A stretch of DNA of 64,000 nt, from NCBI GenBank assembly GCA_014190355.1, contig BJGH01000003.1:95315-159314 (forward strand). Reading direction: 5' to 3'. The notes under the pieces were generated by a model that saw only the letters and a list, made by a program, of their open reading frames with translations, had not been told where the DNA came from and searched no databases. Position 1 is the first letter of the stretch. Each line of letters begins with the position of its first letter. The translations under genes and the position numbers were made by a program. Shown piece by piece: positions 51,053 to 59,746 of this stretch. This stretch comes from Alphaproteobacteria bacterium. Lineage in GTDB: Bacteria; Pseudomonadota; Alphaproteobacteria; Rickettsiales; UBA1997.

Positions 51053-51391
51053 CTACTTAGCTTTTTTTTGTTTTTGACGATAGATTTTAACCTCTTCAAG
51101 CTTGCCTTGGGCATTAAGCTTTCTTTTAATTTTAATTCGCAATTTTTTTGCAGTATCAGTCATTTTGTTAAAAGGATAATTGACAAGGAATATATCAATA
51201 TTTCCATATTTATTAATAGTTCTAAGTGTTGAAGCATTAACTTTTAAGTTAACATTAACACCTAAAACTTCGCTTTTAAAAGCAACATCTCGTAGATTTG
51301 GTAGAAACCTTCTTCTCGTTTTTCTGTTTGAGTGAGAAACTTTATTTCCGCTCATTGGCCTTACATTAAGTAAATCGCATTTTCTAGTCAT
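51053..51391 (-). CDS. rpmB: Ribosomal protein L28 (bL28)
   Basis: The 112-residue protein begins MTRKCDLLNVRPMSGNKVSH and continues SNRKTRRRFLPNLRDVAF, the L28 signature. The C-terminal part (about 90-112) is a Lys/Gln-rich tail, somewhat longer than usual for alphaproteobacteria. It is a single-gene unit with 284 bp upstream of the orphan at 49710 and 395 bp of non-coding DNA on its own upstream side. Confidence 0.95.
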   Translation of the reverse strand: MTRKCDLLNVRPMSGNKVSHSNRKTRRRFLPNLRDVAFKSEVLGVNVNLKVNASTLRTINKYGNIDIFLVNYPFNKMTDTAKKLRIKIKRKLNAQGKLEEVKIYRQKQKKAK

Positions 51392-51786
51392 AATAGTGAA
51401 AAATTAAAATTATAATTTTTAAAGGTTTTTAGATATTTATTTGATAATAAAACAAATCAACTTAATTTAATTAGATTAAAATTAATCTAAACTATTTAAT
51501 TATTGAATCAAAGTTCCAAACTTAATAACAAACTTAATAGCTATAAAGCAGAAGGAATTAGCTAATAAATGCTTCATTTAAAAATGGCGCTTTTAAACTA
51601 AATTAAAAATAATATTTTCAATTAAAAATACTATGGTTTAAGTTATTATAATATGCTATTACTAGTTAGAATCTAAGGCATACCAGCATTATTGGTATAT
51701 TTGATATAAATTTTATTAACCCTTTTAATTTTATCAATAAAAAACTAACAGTAAAGTATTTTTTTATTTGGAAGGTGATTATATAC
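51392..51786. other. Intergenic region upstream of rpmB
   Basis: The 395-bp gap holds the rpmB promoter and borders a degraded gene region. One hairpin is visible at 51680-51698 (ATACCA / TGGTAT, 7-nt loop). No RNA gene recognised. Confidence 0.5.
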
Positions 51787-52089
51787 TTATTTCCCCTTTT
51801 GTATCCAGTATTGTTTGCCTGTTTTTTCTTTTAAAATATAATAGTTTCTAGCCAACTCCATTTTTTCTTCCATCGTCATTTTTTTAAAATCCTTAGCGTA
51901 AGTTGGTTTAGGTAAAAAATCTTCTTCTTTTGCCTTTCTTTTCGGTTCACTTTCTTTTACGCCCACAAAAAACACCCTTTTTTCTTGTTTGAGGAACGCC
52001 GTAATTTTGGGCTTCGACTGGATAATGAAAAACTTTATACCCACCTTTCACAAATTCTTTTTTTATCGTTTCTACCACTGCGTCAATTG
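51787..52089 (-). pseudogene. Remnant of a DNA (cytosine-5) methyltransferase, frameshifted
   Basis: The minus strand from about 52089 encodes VVETIKKEFVKGGYKVFHYP then VEAQNYGVPQTRKK, which is the QxRxR-containing motif VIII region of C5 cytosine methyltransferases. A run of six A (51978-51983 on the plus strand as T) shifts the frame; with five the sequence reads GVPQTRKRVFFVGVKESE and goes on to the stop at 51787, which is just what the family has. The N-terminal half with the catalytic PC motif and the target-recognition domain are both missing. The 85-codon frame starting at 52044 is only the out-of-phase tail. Confidence 0.8.
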
Positions 52090-52090
52090 A

Positions 52091-52345
52091 TTGGAAGCAG
52101 TTTCCAATAATATTAATACGCTCTCTGAGCCTAGAGTAAGAACAGCAAAAATTACAATGTTTTTAGTAGCAATATCTTTGGCATTCATGGTGGCAGGCAT
52201 AATTTTATTATATCTTTTGTGGGGCGTAAACAAAGCTAAAGGACAAACTCTAAATGCCACAACTTTTTGCGCAATCACCGAGAGTTGGTGTTATAAGGAC
52301 ATTCAGCTCGGTAAATTCGGTGTTCCAGTAGTGTTAATTTTATAA
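52091..52345 (+). CDS. Small membrane protein, possibly a VKOR-like fragment
   Basis: This 84-codon frame has one strong membrane segment (about 23-46, ITMFLVAISLAFMVAGIILLYL without its ends) and then TTFCAITESWCYKDIQLGKF GVPVVLIL, where two Cys six residues apart and a G-x-P-V-hydrophobic end resemble the loop and second helix of bacterial vitamin K epoxide reductase-like proteins. It then stops, so if it is VKOR-like it is truncated. It begins right where the methyltransferase remnant on the other strand ends. Both the coding status and the family are uncertain. Confidence 0.3.
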   Translation: MEAVSNNINTLSEPRVRTAKITMFLVAISLAFMVAGIILLYLLWGVNKAKGQTLNATTFCAITESWCYKDIQLGKFGVPVVLIL

Positions 52346-52402
52346 GAGGTATTGGTTGGGGTTAATAATAAATTAAAGCTCATTTTAATCCTAACTCTTA
52401 AA

Positions 52403-54127
52403 TTAACGTGAAGCTGCAGGAGTTGAAACGCCTCTCCTCCTCAAATCATTTACTCCAACTCCAACAGTTGTTGGTGGCGTTCCTAACTCTTTTTTCTTTT
52501 CTACTTTGATAAGACCGTAAACTCGCTCACAAGTGATATCTTTTAATTCTTTGACTAATAATTCTTCAACTTCTTTAACAATATTTCCTGATAGTTCTGT
52601 TTTAGTATGATTGCCCCTTCCGCATTCGATAAAAAATCTTTCCTTTTTCTTCTTTTTCATATCTTCTAAAAAAAGTTTAGTGACAATTTTAGCTTCATTT
52701 ATACCCAAACGGTGAAGATCTAAAAGAAAATCTTGATTTCCAATATCCTGTTTATTGTATTTACACGCTAATTCTTCACCAGTTTTAACATAATTTTTCT
52801 TAGTGATGTCATAGAAATTCCTTAATAACACTCCATTGCCTTTAACACTATTTAAAGCTTCTATGATTTTTGTAACATTTGCGAAATCCGATTTTCCATC
52901 TGATCTATCAAATGTTTTAGAACTCCAACTGTTATGTTTACATAGATCTCCCAAAAAACTGCCAGCTTCCGGACTCTTAGAGAGAGAAACTAGGATACGT
53001 CTTATGTTATCAAGATTTGTATCTTCAATCATTTTCTTTAATAACTCTGGTGGAATTTTTTCATAGATTTCTTTTAGTTTATTTTTACCTTGTTTAGTTT
53101 TGGCTAAAGCATCGATGTTAACTAGCAAATCTCTGACATTAGCACCTTCAATCAATAAATTAGCTCCTATTTTATCATAGAATTTACATGCCCGCTGACC
53201 GTCATCATCAACTTTTGATAGGGCGCATAAAATATTTCTAATATCTTGGGCGTTAACTTTTAAGGTAATTTCTAACCATTCATTTTCAATTTTATCATAG
53301 AATTCTCCTACCCTTTTACCATTATCTTCAATCTTAGACAAAGCGTTGAAGATAAGGGCGATAGCCTGGGGACTTGCATTCTTAAGTATATTTGGCCATT
53401 TATCTGGAGCAATTTTATCAGAGAATTCTTTTACCTTTACACCTCCATCTTCAATCTTAGACAAAGCGTTTAAGATATTAGAGATTTCTTGGAATTTAGC
53501 ATTATTAATGATGTTTGGCCATTTGTTTGAATCATTAATTATGTCAAAGAATTCTCCTACCTTTTTACCATTATCTTTAATCTTAGACAAAGCGTTGAAG
53601 ATAAGGGAAATTTCTATTGACCCATTTTCTACTTTTCCTCTGAATAATTTTCCAACTTTATCTATAACAGTATAAAGCATTCTAGATAAATTATCATCAC
53701 CCCAATTACGTATAATTTCTATTAGAAGGTCATTACTTGCTTTACTTGCTTGATTAAGAATTTTACTTAACTGGATTGGGGACTGTAATTGACTAATTTC
53801 GTCTTTAAGATTAAAAACTGCTTTCATGTTATCTTCATCTTTAAAATAATCAGGTCCTGATATTGCATTTGTGACAGCAAACCAAGGGCTTTCATTTGGC
53901 TTTACCAATGATTTAGATACACAATCGTTGGATCCTCTATATAGATTGCTATCTTCTACTTCTACTTCTTCTTCTCTTTTTCTTTTTTTTGTTTCCAATT
54001 CTAATTTAGAAACTTTAGTTCCTTTGCCTTCAATATGTCCACCTCCACCTCCTTCTCCTCTACCCCTACCTCCACCACCAAGTCGTCGTAGTAAACTTGA
54101 ATTATTTAATCCTTGGGGTATTGACAT
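52403..54127 (-). CDS. Helical-repeat protein (OPR-like) with NLS-like basic motif
   Basis: This 574-residue protein opens with a Gly/Arg-rich tract (17-36), then KKRKRE (47-52) ahead of a Glu-rich stretch, a shape like a monopartite nuclear localisation signal. From about 172 to 400 it has six helical repeats of 39-42 residues, each with an ALSK-type core: FNALSK (177-182), LNALSK, FNALSK, LCALSK, DALAK, VSLSK. Period and core resemble octotricopeptide/FASTK-type RNA-binding repeats, also seen in some intracellular bacteria. The C-terminal 170 residues are a charged, mixed domain with no name. No signal peptide or membrane part. It lies between a degraded gene and the virB2 cluster. An effector role is inference. 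Confidence 0.7.
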   Translation of the reverse strand: MSIPQGLNNSSLLRRLGGGGRGRGEGGGGGHIEGKGTKVSKLELETKKRKREEEVEVEDSNLYRGSNDCVSKSLVKPNESPWFAVTNAISGPDYFKDEDNMKAVFNLKDEISQLQSPIQLSKILNQASKASNDLLIEIIRNWGDDNLSRMLYTVIDKVGKLFRGKVENGSIEISLIFNALSKIKDNGKKVGEFFDIINDSNKWPNIINNAKFQEISNILNALSKIEDGGVKVKEFSDKIAPDKWPNILKNASPQAIALIFNALSKIEDNGKRVGEFYDKIENEWLEITLKVNAQDIRNILCALSKVDDDGQRACKFYDKIGANLLIEGANVRDLLVNIDALAKTKQGKNKLKEIYEKIPPELLKKMIEDTNLDNIRRILVSLSKSPEAGSFLGDLCKHNSWSSKTFDRSDGKSDFANVTKIIEALNSVKGNGVLLRNFYDITKKNYVKTGEELACKYNKQDIGNQDFLLDLHRLGINEAKIVTKLFLEDMKKKKKERFFIECGRGNHTKTELSGNIVKEVEELLVKELKDITCERVYGLIKVEKKKELGTPPTTVGVGVNDLRRRGVSTPAASR

Positions 54128-54871
54128 AAAAATGGAATTTGTAATTTGTAATAAGTTTTAACTGTAAATAATAAAAACATTATTGGATAATTATTTTTAC
54201 TTTAGATAAATTAGTATATCAATAAAAACATATAATTTTCTTCTGTTTTGAAAAAAGTTGTGAAGTCCATTAAGTTTTTAAAATTTCTCATAAAAAATCT
54301 TTTGTTGTTAATGCTTACAGAATAGAGGTTCAAAATAACCTATCGAGAGATTTTAGGGGAAATAAATATATAATCACTAGTTGGAACTTATCCATAACCA
54401 TCATAGTTAACCAACAAAAATTCAAAAAATAACAAGAAAACATGCTTTTGCAGTGAATAATCGCAGTAATTGATGATAAATTGAAAAGTTAAATAATTGA
54501 TTATAAAAACATATAACAACTTAAAAAACTCTGCATCATGAAGATTAATTTAAAAAATACTTGCAAGAAGTTTATCCAAAAAAATAATTGATTTTTCAAT
54601 AACTTTCTTAAAGTACTAATAACAGCTATATTTTTTTAAGTTAAAGAATTATTAGCGATCTCTTAAAATAATTTCTAAAAAAGCAAGGCTTGATTATTAT
54701 AAACAAACGAGGGTAATTATAATTTTTTCTAAAACAACCTAATAAAATAAAATTTATCTAACGTATTTTTTAGATTAATTTTTGCTTAAAGATATATAAA
54801 AGAGAAGTAGATAGTAACGCTGTCTAGGTTACAAATCACTAAAATAATATAACTTATCTTTAAAATTATAA
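54128..54871. other. Intergenic region between the helical-repeat gene and the virB2 cluster
   Basis: The largest gene-free stretch in the window, 744 bp, very AT-rich, carrying the promoter of the helical-repeat gene and the end of the virB2 transcript. A weak 5-bp hairpin is seen at 54326-54341. No coding frame or RNA gene recognised. Confidence 0.5.
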
Positions 54872-55213
54872 TTAATTGCAAGTTGCTGAGCTTGTTCCAG
54901 ATATTGCTGAAACAATCTGAGGTGCACCGAACATTGCTGCGATTCCTGCTGCAACACCGACCATCAAACCCCAAGATACTTTTCCGGTAAAAAAACCAAT
55001 TCCAACAGAGATGATAGCGAAAGCAGCAAATGCTTTACCAGCATTACCAGTGGCAACCCTTAGAACATTACACATCACATCAGTAAGTGTATTTGAGCTA
55101 ATGTTAGCAGAGACTGTCGAATAAGAAGAGTACGCATCATTAGTAACAAATAAACCTAAAGATGCAACTGCTAAAGATAGAAGGCCAGAATTTTTTTTAT
55201 TTAAAATTTTCAT
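54872..55213 (-). CDS. virB2: VirB2-type type IV secretion pilin, copy 1
   Basis: VirB2 is the cyclic or linear pilin of P-type type IV secretion systems. The 113-residue precursor has a signal peptide (1-28, ending NDAYSS) and the mature core VMCNVLRVATGNAGKAFAAF then ISVGIGFFTGKVSWGLMVGVAAG and FGAPQIVSAISG, which matches Rickettsiales VirB2 closely. Two Cys (before NVL and near the C-terminus) are shared by all three copies. The frame is open for 17 more codons upstream, but the ATG at 55213 gives a proper signal peptide. No other vir gene is in the window, as usual for the scattered vir genes of Rickettsiales. Confidence 0.92.
   Translation of the reverse strand: MKILNKKNSGLLSLAVASLGLFVTNDAYSSYSTVSANISSNTLTDVMCNVLRVATGNAGKAFAAFAIISVGIGFFTGKVSWGLMVGVAAGIAAMFGAPQIVSAISGTSSATCN
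54888..55084. repeat. 197-bp block identical to 55739-55935
   Basis: Reading the two stretches side by side I find no difference over 197 bp, including third codon positions. The flanks diverge at once. The middle copy (around 55373-55569) has several substitutions, so the identity joins copies 1 and 3. Confidence 0.9.
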
Positions 55214-55359
55214 ATAAAAGTTAAAATTTATTAAAGTTTTTTGATTATTAAAAAAGTATAACACTAATGTATTTATAAAAAATTTATTTTATTTTATCAA
55301 GAATTATTTTTATAATTATAAGTTTTGAAAAATAAATAAAAACTCTAAAATTAGCGTTT

Positions 55360-55680
55360 TTAACAGGTAGCTGATGATTTTCCAGAGATTGCTGAAACAA
55401 TCTGAGGTGCACCGAACATTGCTGCTATTCCTGCTGCAACACCGACCATCAAACCCCAAGATACTTTTCCAGTAAAAAAACCAATTCCAACAGAGATGAT
55501 AGCGAAAGCAGCAAATGCTTTACCAGCATTACCAGTGGCAACCTTTAAAACATTGCACATAACATCAGTAAGTGTATTTGAGGTAACATTAGCAGAGACT
55601 GATGTATAGGATGCATTTAAATCATATTGAATTAGAAATGTAAGAGAAATTAGCTCAATAAAATATAATAGAATTTTCAT
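55360..55680 (-). CDS. virB2: VirB2-type type IV secretion pilin, copy 2
   Basis: The 106-residue precursor has a shorter signal region (MKILLYFIELISLTFLIQYD) and the same mature core as copies 1 and 3, with Lys instead of Arg in NVLKVATG and a Lys in ISGKSSATC. The DNA differs from the other two at several silent sites. The N-terminal part of the mature protein (LNASYTSVSANVTSNTLTDV) differs from its sisters. It starts 45 bp from the stop of copy 3, and copy 1 follows after 146 bp. Confidence 0.92.
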   Translation of the reverse strand: MKILLYFIELISLTFLIQYDLNASYTSVSANVTSNTLTDVMCNVLKVATGNAGKAFAAFAIISVGIGFFTGKVSWGLMVGVAAGIAAMFGAPQIVSAISGKSSATC

Positions 55681-55725
55681 TTGGTTTTATTTTTATTAAT
55701 ACAATCAACTTGAATTAAACTAATA

Positions 55726-56073
55726 TTAACAGGTTGCCGAGCTTGTTCCAGATATTGCTGAAACAATCTGAGGTGCACCGAACATTGCTGCGATTCCTGC
55801 TGCAACACCGACCATCAAACCCCAAGATACTTTTCCGGTAAAAAAACCAATTCCAACAGAGATGATAGCGAAAGCAGCAAATGCTTTACCAGCATTACCA
55901 GTGGCAACCCTTAGAACATTACACATCACATCAGTTAATGTATTTGAAGTTGCAGTTGCCGAAACCGTTGAATATGAAGCAAATGCATCTGGCGCAATAC
56001 TTGTTAAAAAAATAAAAAAGAACAGCATGCTAGTTGATGACAATTTTTTAACTTTAAAATAAGATTTTTTCAT
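55726..56073 (-). CDS. virB2: VirB2-type type IV secretion pilin, copy 3
   Basis: The 115-residue precursor has a Lys-rich start, a hydrophobic signal helix (MLFFFIFLTSIAPDAFA) and the conserved pilin core. The mature start is SYSTVSATATSNTLTDVMC. The core DNA is the same as copy 1 over 197 bp while the signal peptide is unrelated, so exchange between copies acts on the pilin domain. It is first in the run in the direction of transcription, 86 bp after the end of murB's far side promoter region. Confidence 0.92.
   Translation of the reverse strand: MKKSYFKVKKLSSTSMLFFFIFLTSIAPDAFASYSTVSATATSNTLTDVMCNVLRVATGNAGKAFAAFAIISVGIGFFTGKVSWGLMVGVAAGIAAMFGAPQIVSAISGTSSATC
55739..55935. repeat. 197-bp block identical to 54888-55084
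   Basis: Partner of the block in virB2 copy 1. Both copies are in the same orientation, about 850 bp apart, so recombination between them would delete copy 2 and one core. Confidence 0.9.
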
Positions 56074-56159
56074 TTTTTTATAAATTTATTTTTTTAAAGG
56101 ATTGAATAAACTTATATAAAATTATTGCCACAAAATTAATTTACAAACATTAATTTTTT

Positions 56160-57059
56160 TTATTTGATAATTTTTATTTCCCATTCCAAAATGATACTAA
56201 ATTTTTTTTCAATTTCATGACATGCTGAATCTGCTAATTCAATCAAATCTTTTGCACTAGCATTTCCAGCGTTGATTAAAAAATTACAATGCTTTGTTGA
56301 AAATTGAGCATCTCCGATTTTTTTTCCGCGATAACCAATTTCATCAATTAATTCCCAAGCTTTTTTTGCAGGTGGAGGAGGATTTTTAAAAGTGCTTCCT
56401 CCAGTCTTTGCTCTGATTGGCTGAGATTCTTCTCGTTTAATTTGTAATTCATTCATGGTTTTACTAACCTGATCATAAGATGATCTCTCAACTACAAAAT
56501 CACCTTCTATAAAAAAATATTTTTTATTTAATGAATTATAACGATATGAAAAATTAAAATTTTCATTAGCTAAAAATTTTTTTTCACCATTGTAATCAAT
56601 CCCCTGAGCTTGCAATAAAACTTGAGAAACTTCTGACCCATAACAACCTGCATTCATAGCAATTGCTCCACCTACCGAACCTGGAATACCACTTAAAAAT
56701 TCTAAACCAGAGTAACCCAACTGTCGTGCATAATTTGCAACATTAATACATAACGCTGAAGCACCACACCTAATAATAATTTTATTATCAACAATGTAAT
56801 GATTTATTTTGGAAAACTCACTTCCAAGTCTTATTAATACACCCCTTACCCCATCATCACTAATGATAACATTTGAAGCAAGCCCAAGAATTTGAATTGG
56901 TATTTTCTTATCAATTTCTCTCAAAAAAAATTGTAGATCTTCGGCATCACTTGGTCGATACAATATTTCGGCATTGCCACCAACATTAAACCAATTAGAA
57001 ATTCTGGCATTCTGGCGATAAACTCCTTTAACTTTAGGTAATGTATCAATACTAATCAT
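56160..57059 (-). CDS. murB: UDP-N-acetylenolpyruvoylglucosamine reductase MurB
   Basis: MurB reduces enolpyruvyl-UDP-GlcNAc to UDP-MurNAc with FAD and NADPH. The 299-residue protein has NWFNVGGNAEILYRP, LGLASNVIISDDG, LSGIPGSVGGAIAMNAGCYG, the proton donor Ser222 in KTGGSTFKNP, and GDAQFSTKHCNFLINAGNASA at the end, the type I MurB pattern. The insert NPPPPAKKAWELIDEIG is usual in alphaproteobacteria. It overlaps trmB by 8 bp and ends a rpiB-trmB-murB run. Confidence 0.96.
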   Translation of the reverse strand: MISIDTLPKVKGVYRQNARISNWFNVGGNAEILYRPSDAEDLQFFLREIDKKIPIQILGLASNVIISDDGVRGVLIRLGSEFSKINHYIVDNKIIIRCGASALCINVANYARQLGYSGLEFLSGIPGSVGGAIAMNAGCYGSEVSQVLLQAQGIDYNGEKKFLANENFNFSYRYNSLNKKYFFIEGDFVVERSSYDQVSKTMNELQIKREESQPIRAKTGGSTFKNPPPPAKKAWELIDEIGYRGKKIGDAQFSTKHCNFLINAGNASAKDLIELADSACHEIEKKFSIILEWEIKIIK

Positions 57060-57756
57060 GTTTAATGGTATTTTTTAATAATTCAAATAAAACCGCTGAA
57101 CGCTTTTCATTTAGAGCTTTTTTTTGATATTTGGTAAAAATCCAATCTCTAGGAAAATTCTGCCAATCTGCCTTTGATTGAGCTGTCCAAACAAAATTCT
57201 GACAATTTAAAATATTGGCTAAGATCCATGTTTTATAATCATCGTGATCAGTTGCAATAGTTATTTTTGCAGAATCTTTAACTTTGGGCGAGATAATTTC
57301 ATCAAGAAATTTATTAGTAATTAGTCTCCTTTTGAAATGCTTATTTTTTGGCCAAGGATCTGGAAATAAAAGATAAACTTCATCAAAAAAATTATTTGGA
57401 AAAATATCGATTTGCTGACGAATATCAGATGTCGATATTTTGATATTTTTTATATTATTTTCTTTTATCAAGTTTAACAAATTCACGACTCCATTGATAT
57501 GAGGCTCAAAACCAAAAAAATTTTTTTGAGGGTTTTTTTTGGCAAGATTGAATAAAAAATCTCCGAAACCAAAACCAATTTCTAAAATATTTTCTTGTTT
57601 TTTTTGATTTTGAAATCCTTTAAGATCTTTACTTAACAAATGATGTGGTAGAAAATTATCCAGCAAATTTTTTTTAGGATTTGATAATTTTCGACTTTTA
57701 ATTCGCCCAAAACTTCTAATTAATTTATCTACCGAGTTTGGAGACCCTTGCAGCAT
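57052..57756 (-). CDS. trmB: tRNA (guanine-N7-)-methyltransferase
   Basis: TrmB methylates G46 in the variable loop of tRNAs. The 234-residue protein has IRSFGRIKSRKLS, the SAM loop LEIGFGFGDFLFNLA, the GFEPHINGV acid loop, VYLLFPDPWPKNKHFKRRLI (family hallmark) and KITIATDHDDY. I start at the ATG at 57756; an ATG at 57771 is also open. Either way its start lies within the last codons of rpiB (overlap 32 or 47 bp), so the two are probably coupled. Confidence 0.94.
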   Translation of the reverse strand: MLQGSPNSVDKLIRSFGRIKSRKLSNPKKNLLDNFLPHHLLSKDLKGFQNQKKQENILEIGFGFGDFLFNLAKKNPQKNFFGFEPHINGVVNLLNLIKENNIKNIKISTSDIRQQIDIFPNNFFDEVYLLFPDPWPKNKHFKRRLITNKFLDEIISPKVKDSAKITIATDHDDYKTWILANILNCQNFVWTAQSKADWQNFPRDWIFTKYQKKALNEKRSAVLFELLKNTIKHD

Positions 57757-58171
57757 GTCGACTTCCCTCAAAATTAGTTTCTAAAAATGCCCTAACGATT
57801 TTTATTGCTTGATCATTTTCAATAAATCTTGCCCCTAGACACAAAACATTGGCATCATTATGAGCCCTAGATAATTCGGCAAGTTTAGGCTCATAACATA
57901 ATGCTGAGCGAATTTTTTTAAATCTATTACTGGCAATACAAACGCCTATTCCGCTTCCGCAAATTAAAATTCCTCTTTGCAATTCATTTTGATCATCAAA
58001 TTTTTCACATAAAATGTAAGCGTAATCAGGATAATCAACTGATAAAGTAGAACTATCACATCCTAAATCTTGAATCTTATGACCCTCTTCTCTTAAATAT
58101 TTTTTTAAAGACTCCTTAAGATCAAAACCAGCATGATCACTGGCAATAAGAATTTGTAATTGTTTTTTCAT
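57725..58171 (-). CDS. rpiB: Ribose-5-phosphate isomerase B
   Basis: RpiB interconverts ribose 5-phosphate and ribulose 5-phosphate. The 148-residue protein begins ILIASDHAGFDLKESLKKYL and has VDYPDYA, the catalytic Cys71 in GILICGSGIGVCIASNR, RSALCYEPKLAELSRAHNDA and NVLCLGARFI. Length is normal. It heads rpiB-trmB-murB. Confidence 0.94.
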   Translation of the reverse strand: MKKQLQILIASDHAGFDLKESLKKYLREEGHKIQDLGCDSSTLSVDYPDYAYILCEKFDDQNELQRGILICGSGIGVCIASNRFKKIRSALCYEPKLAELSRAHNDANVLCLGARFIENDQAIKIVRAFLETNFEGSRHAARVSKLGR

Positions 58172-58794
58172 AATAAATATTTTTTAAAAAAAATTTTAAA
58201 TAATTTAATTTAATTTTAAACTAAAAAAACATATAATTGATTAATTGCTATCAAAAATCTAATTGAAAATTTTAAAATCTTTTACCCTTTAATATATTAT
58301 CTTTTACTCTCAATTAAAATAGCTGCTTAGTATATGATAAATTAACTTAAAAACACTGCATCGTTATAAAATATATCTCATATAAATCAAATAAATATGG
58401 CCTGTAATAATTTGTTAAAATCCTAATTTTAATAATTAGGCATAGCGTTAAGATCACAATTAACAATATTTCTGACATATTAACTAAAAAACTTTAGTTA
58501 AGCTATAAAATAGAAATATAATTATAATTTCTATCTCCAAAAAAATATACGCCTCTTATTTTAGGGAAAACTTTTGTTTTTTGAAGATACCTATTTAAAT
58601 TGCTAAAATTCAAAGAATTCATTTATTAATAAAATAAAATTATTAAAAAATAAAATTATAAATTAATAAATTGCTGTAAAATAAAAATACAAAATGATTG
58701 AATAATTCTTAATTATACCCTTTTAAATAAAGACAGTGGGGCAATTAAGATAGTATAGTGCTGTGTAGTTGAATTTTGAAGGTCTGATAAAGAA
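58172..58794. other. Intergenic region between rpsI and rpiB
   Basis: A 623-bp AT-rich gap between genes of one strand; it holds the rpiB promoter. A dyad of 8-bp arms (ATAGAAAT / ATTTCTAT) with a 9-nt AT centre is at 58510-58534, and could be a terminator stem or operator. No RNA gene or frame recognised. Confidence 0.5.
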
Positions 58795-59259
58795 CTATCG
58801 CTTACGGTAGGTTCTGCCTTTACGGGCTTTTTTGTAACCGTATTTTTTTGGCTCAACAACACGCGAATCCCTTGTGAGAAAACCTAGCGAACGAAGAGTT
58901 TGATGATTGCCATGATCAAATGCGACTAGAGCTTTGCTGATTCCATGGGCTAGTGCACCAGCTTGACCACTCTTACCGCCACCAACTATTTGAGCAGTAA
59001 TATCAAATTTACTATCGTTTTTGGTAATTTTTAAAGGAGCGTTGACAACATTAAAAAGAATTTCTCTTCCAAAATAAGCAAGAGCCTCATGGTCATTAAC
59101 ATTAATTTTTCCAGTACCTTTTTTTATCCAAACTTTGGCAACTGCATTCTTTCTTTTTCCAGTAGCATAAGCACGACCTTGCTTATCTATTTCTGGCTTA
59201 ACATCAACTTTGGTTGATTGTTTGATTTCAATAATTTTTTCCTTAATAACTACAGACAT
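58795..59259 (-). CDS. rpsI: Ribosomal protein S9 (uS9)
   Basis: The 154-residue protein has a short N-terminal extension (1-28), then YATGKRKNAVAKVWIKKGTG, GGGKSGQAGALAHGISKALV, LTRDSRVVEPKKYGYKKAR and the basic end GRTYRKR, whose last residues reach the P-site tRNA. The usual end in bacteria is FSKR; here it is YRKR. It follows rplM by 13 bp in the standard rplM-rpsI pair. Confidence 0.97.
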   Translation of the reverse strand: MSVVIKEKIIEIKQSTKVDVKPEIDKQGRAYATGKRKNAVAKVWIKKGTGKINVNDHEALAYFGREILFNVVNAPLKITKNDSKFDITAQIVGGGKSGQAGALAHGISKALVAFDHGNHQTLRSLGFLTRDSRVVEPKKYGYKKARKGRTYRKR

Positions 59260-59272
59260 ATTTAAAAATTAA

Positions 59273-59746
59273 TTAGTTTTTCTTATTTTTTGGATTCATT
59301 GATGCAACATCCAAAACCTGAGGGTTTTGAGCTTGATGTTTATGCTGTGAACCTTGGTAGATGTGTAATTTAACCATCAAATCTCTTTGTAATGGACCAC
59401 GAGAAATCATTCTAGAAACTGCATATTCAAGAACTCTTTGCGGATACTTTCCTTCGATCAATTGACGAGCAGATCGATCTTTTATACCACCAGGAAAACC
59501 AGTATGCCAATGATAAAGTTTTTCAGCATATTTTTTTCCAGTAAATTTTACTTTTTCTGCATTAATAACAACAACATGGTCACCACAATCAATGTTTGGA
59601 GTGAAAATTGTTTTGTGCTTTCCACGAAGAATTTTAGCAATTATTGAAGCTAATCGTCCAACAACTAGACCCTCAGCATCAATTAACCACCATTTTTTGT
59701 CCCATTCTTTGCCCATTTCACTGGGCTTTGCAACGTAAGTCTTCAT
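59273..59746 (-). CDS. rplM: Ribosomal protein L13 (uL13)
   Basis: The 157-residue protein starts [20 protein letters not shown] and has [59 protein letters not shown] and [20 protein letters not shown], as in all bacterial L13. It leads the rplM-rpsI operon. Confidence 0.97.
   Translation of the reverse strand: MKTYVAKPSEMGKEWDKKWWLIDAEGLVVGRLASIIAKILRGKHKTIFTPNIDCGDHVVVINAEKVKFTGKKYAEKLYHWHTGFPGGIKDRSARQLIEGKYPQRVLEYAVSRMISRGPLQRDLMVKLHIYQGSQHKHQAQNPQVLDVASMNPKNKKN

Noticed and set aside
52072..52278. Minus-strand frame of 68 codons opposite the VKOR-like fragment
   Set aside because: It has no recognisable motif, is out of phase with the methyltransferase relic, and overlaps a more protein-like frame.
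54786..54974. Minus-strand frame of 62 codons overlapping the end of virB2 copy 1
   Set aside because: It is Ser/Cys-rich shadow reading of the pilin gene in another frame.
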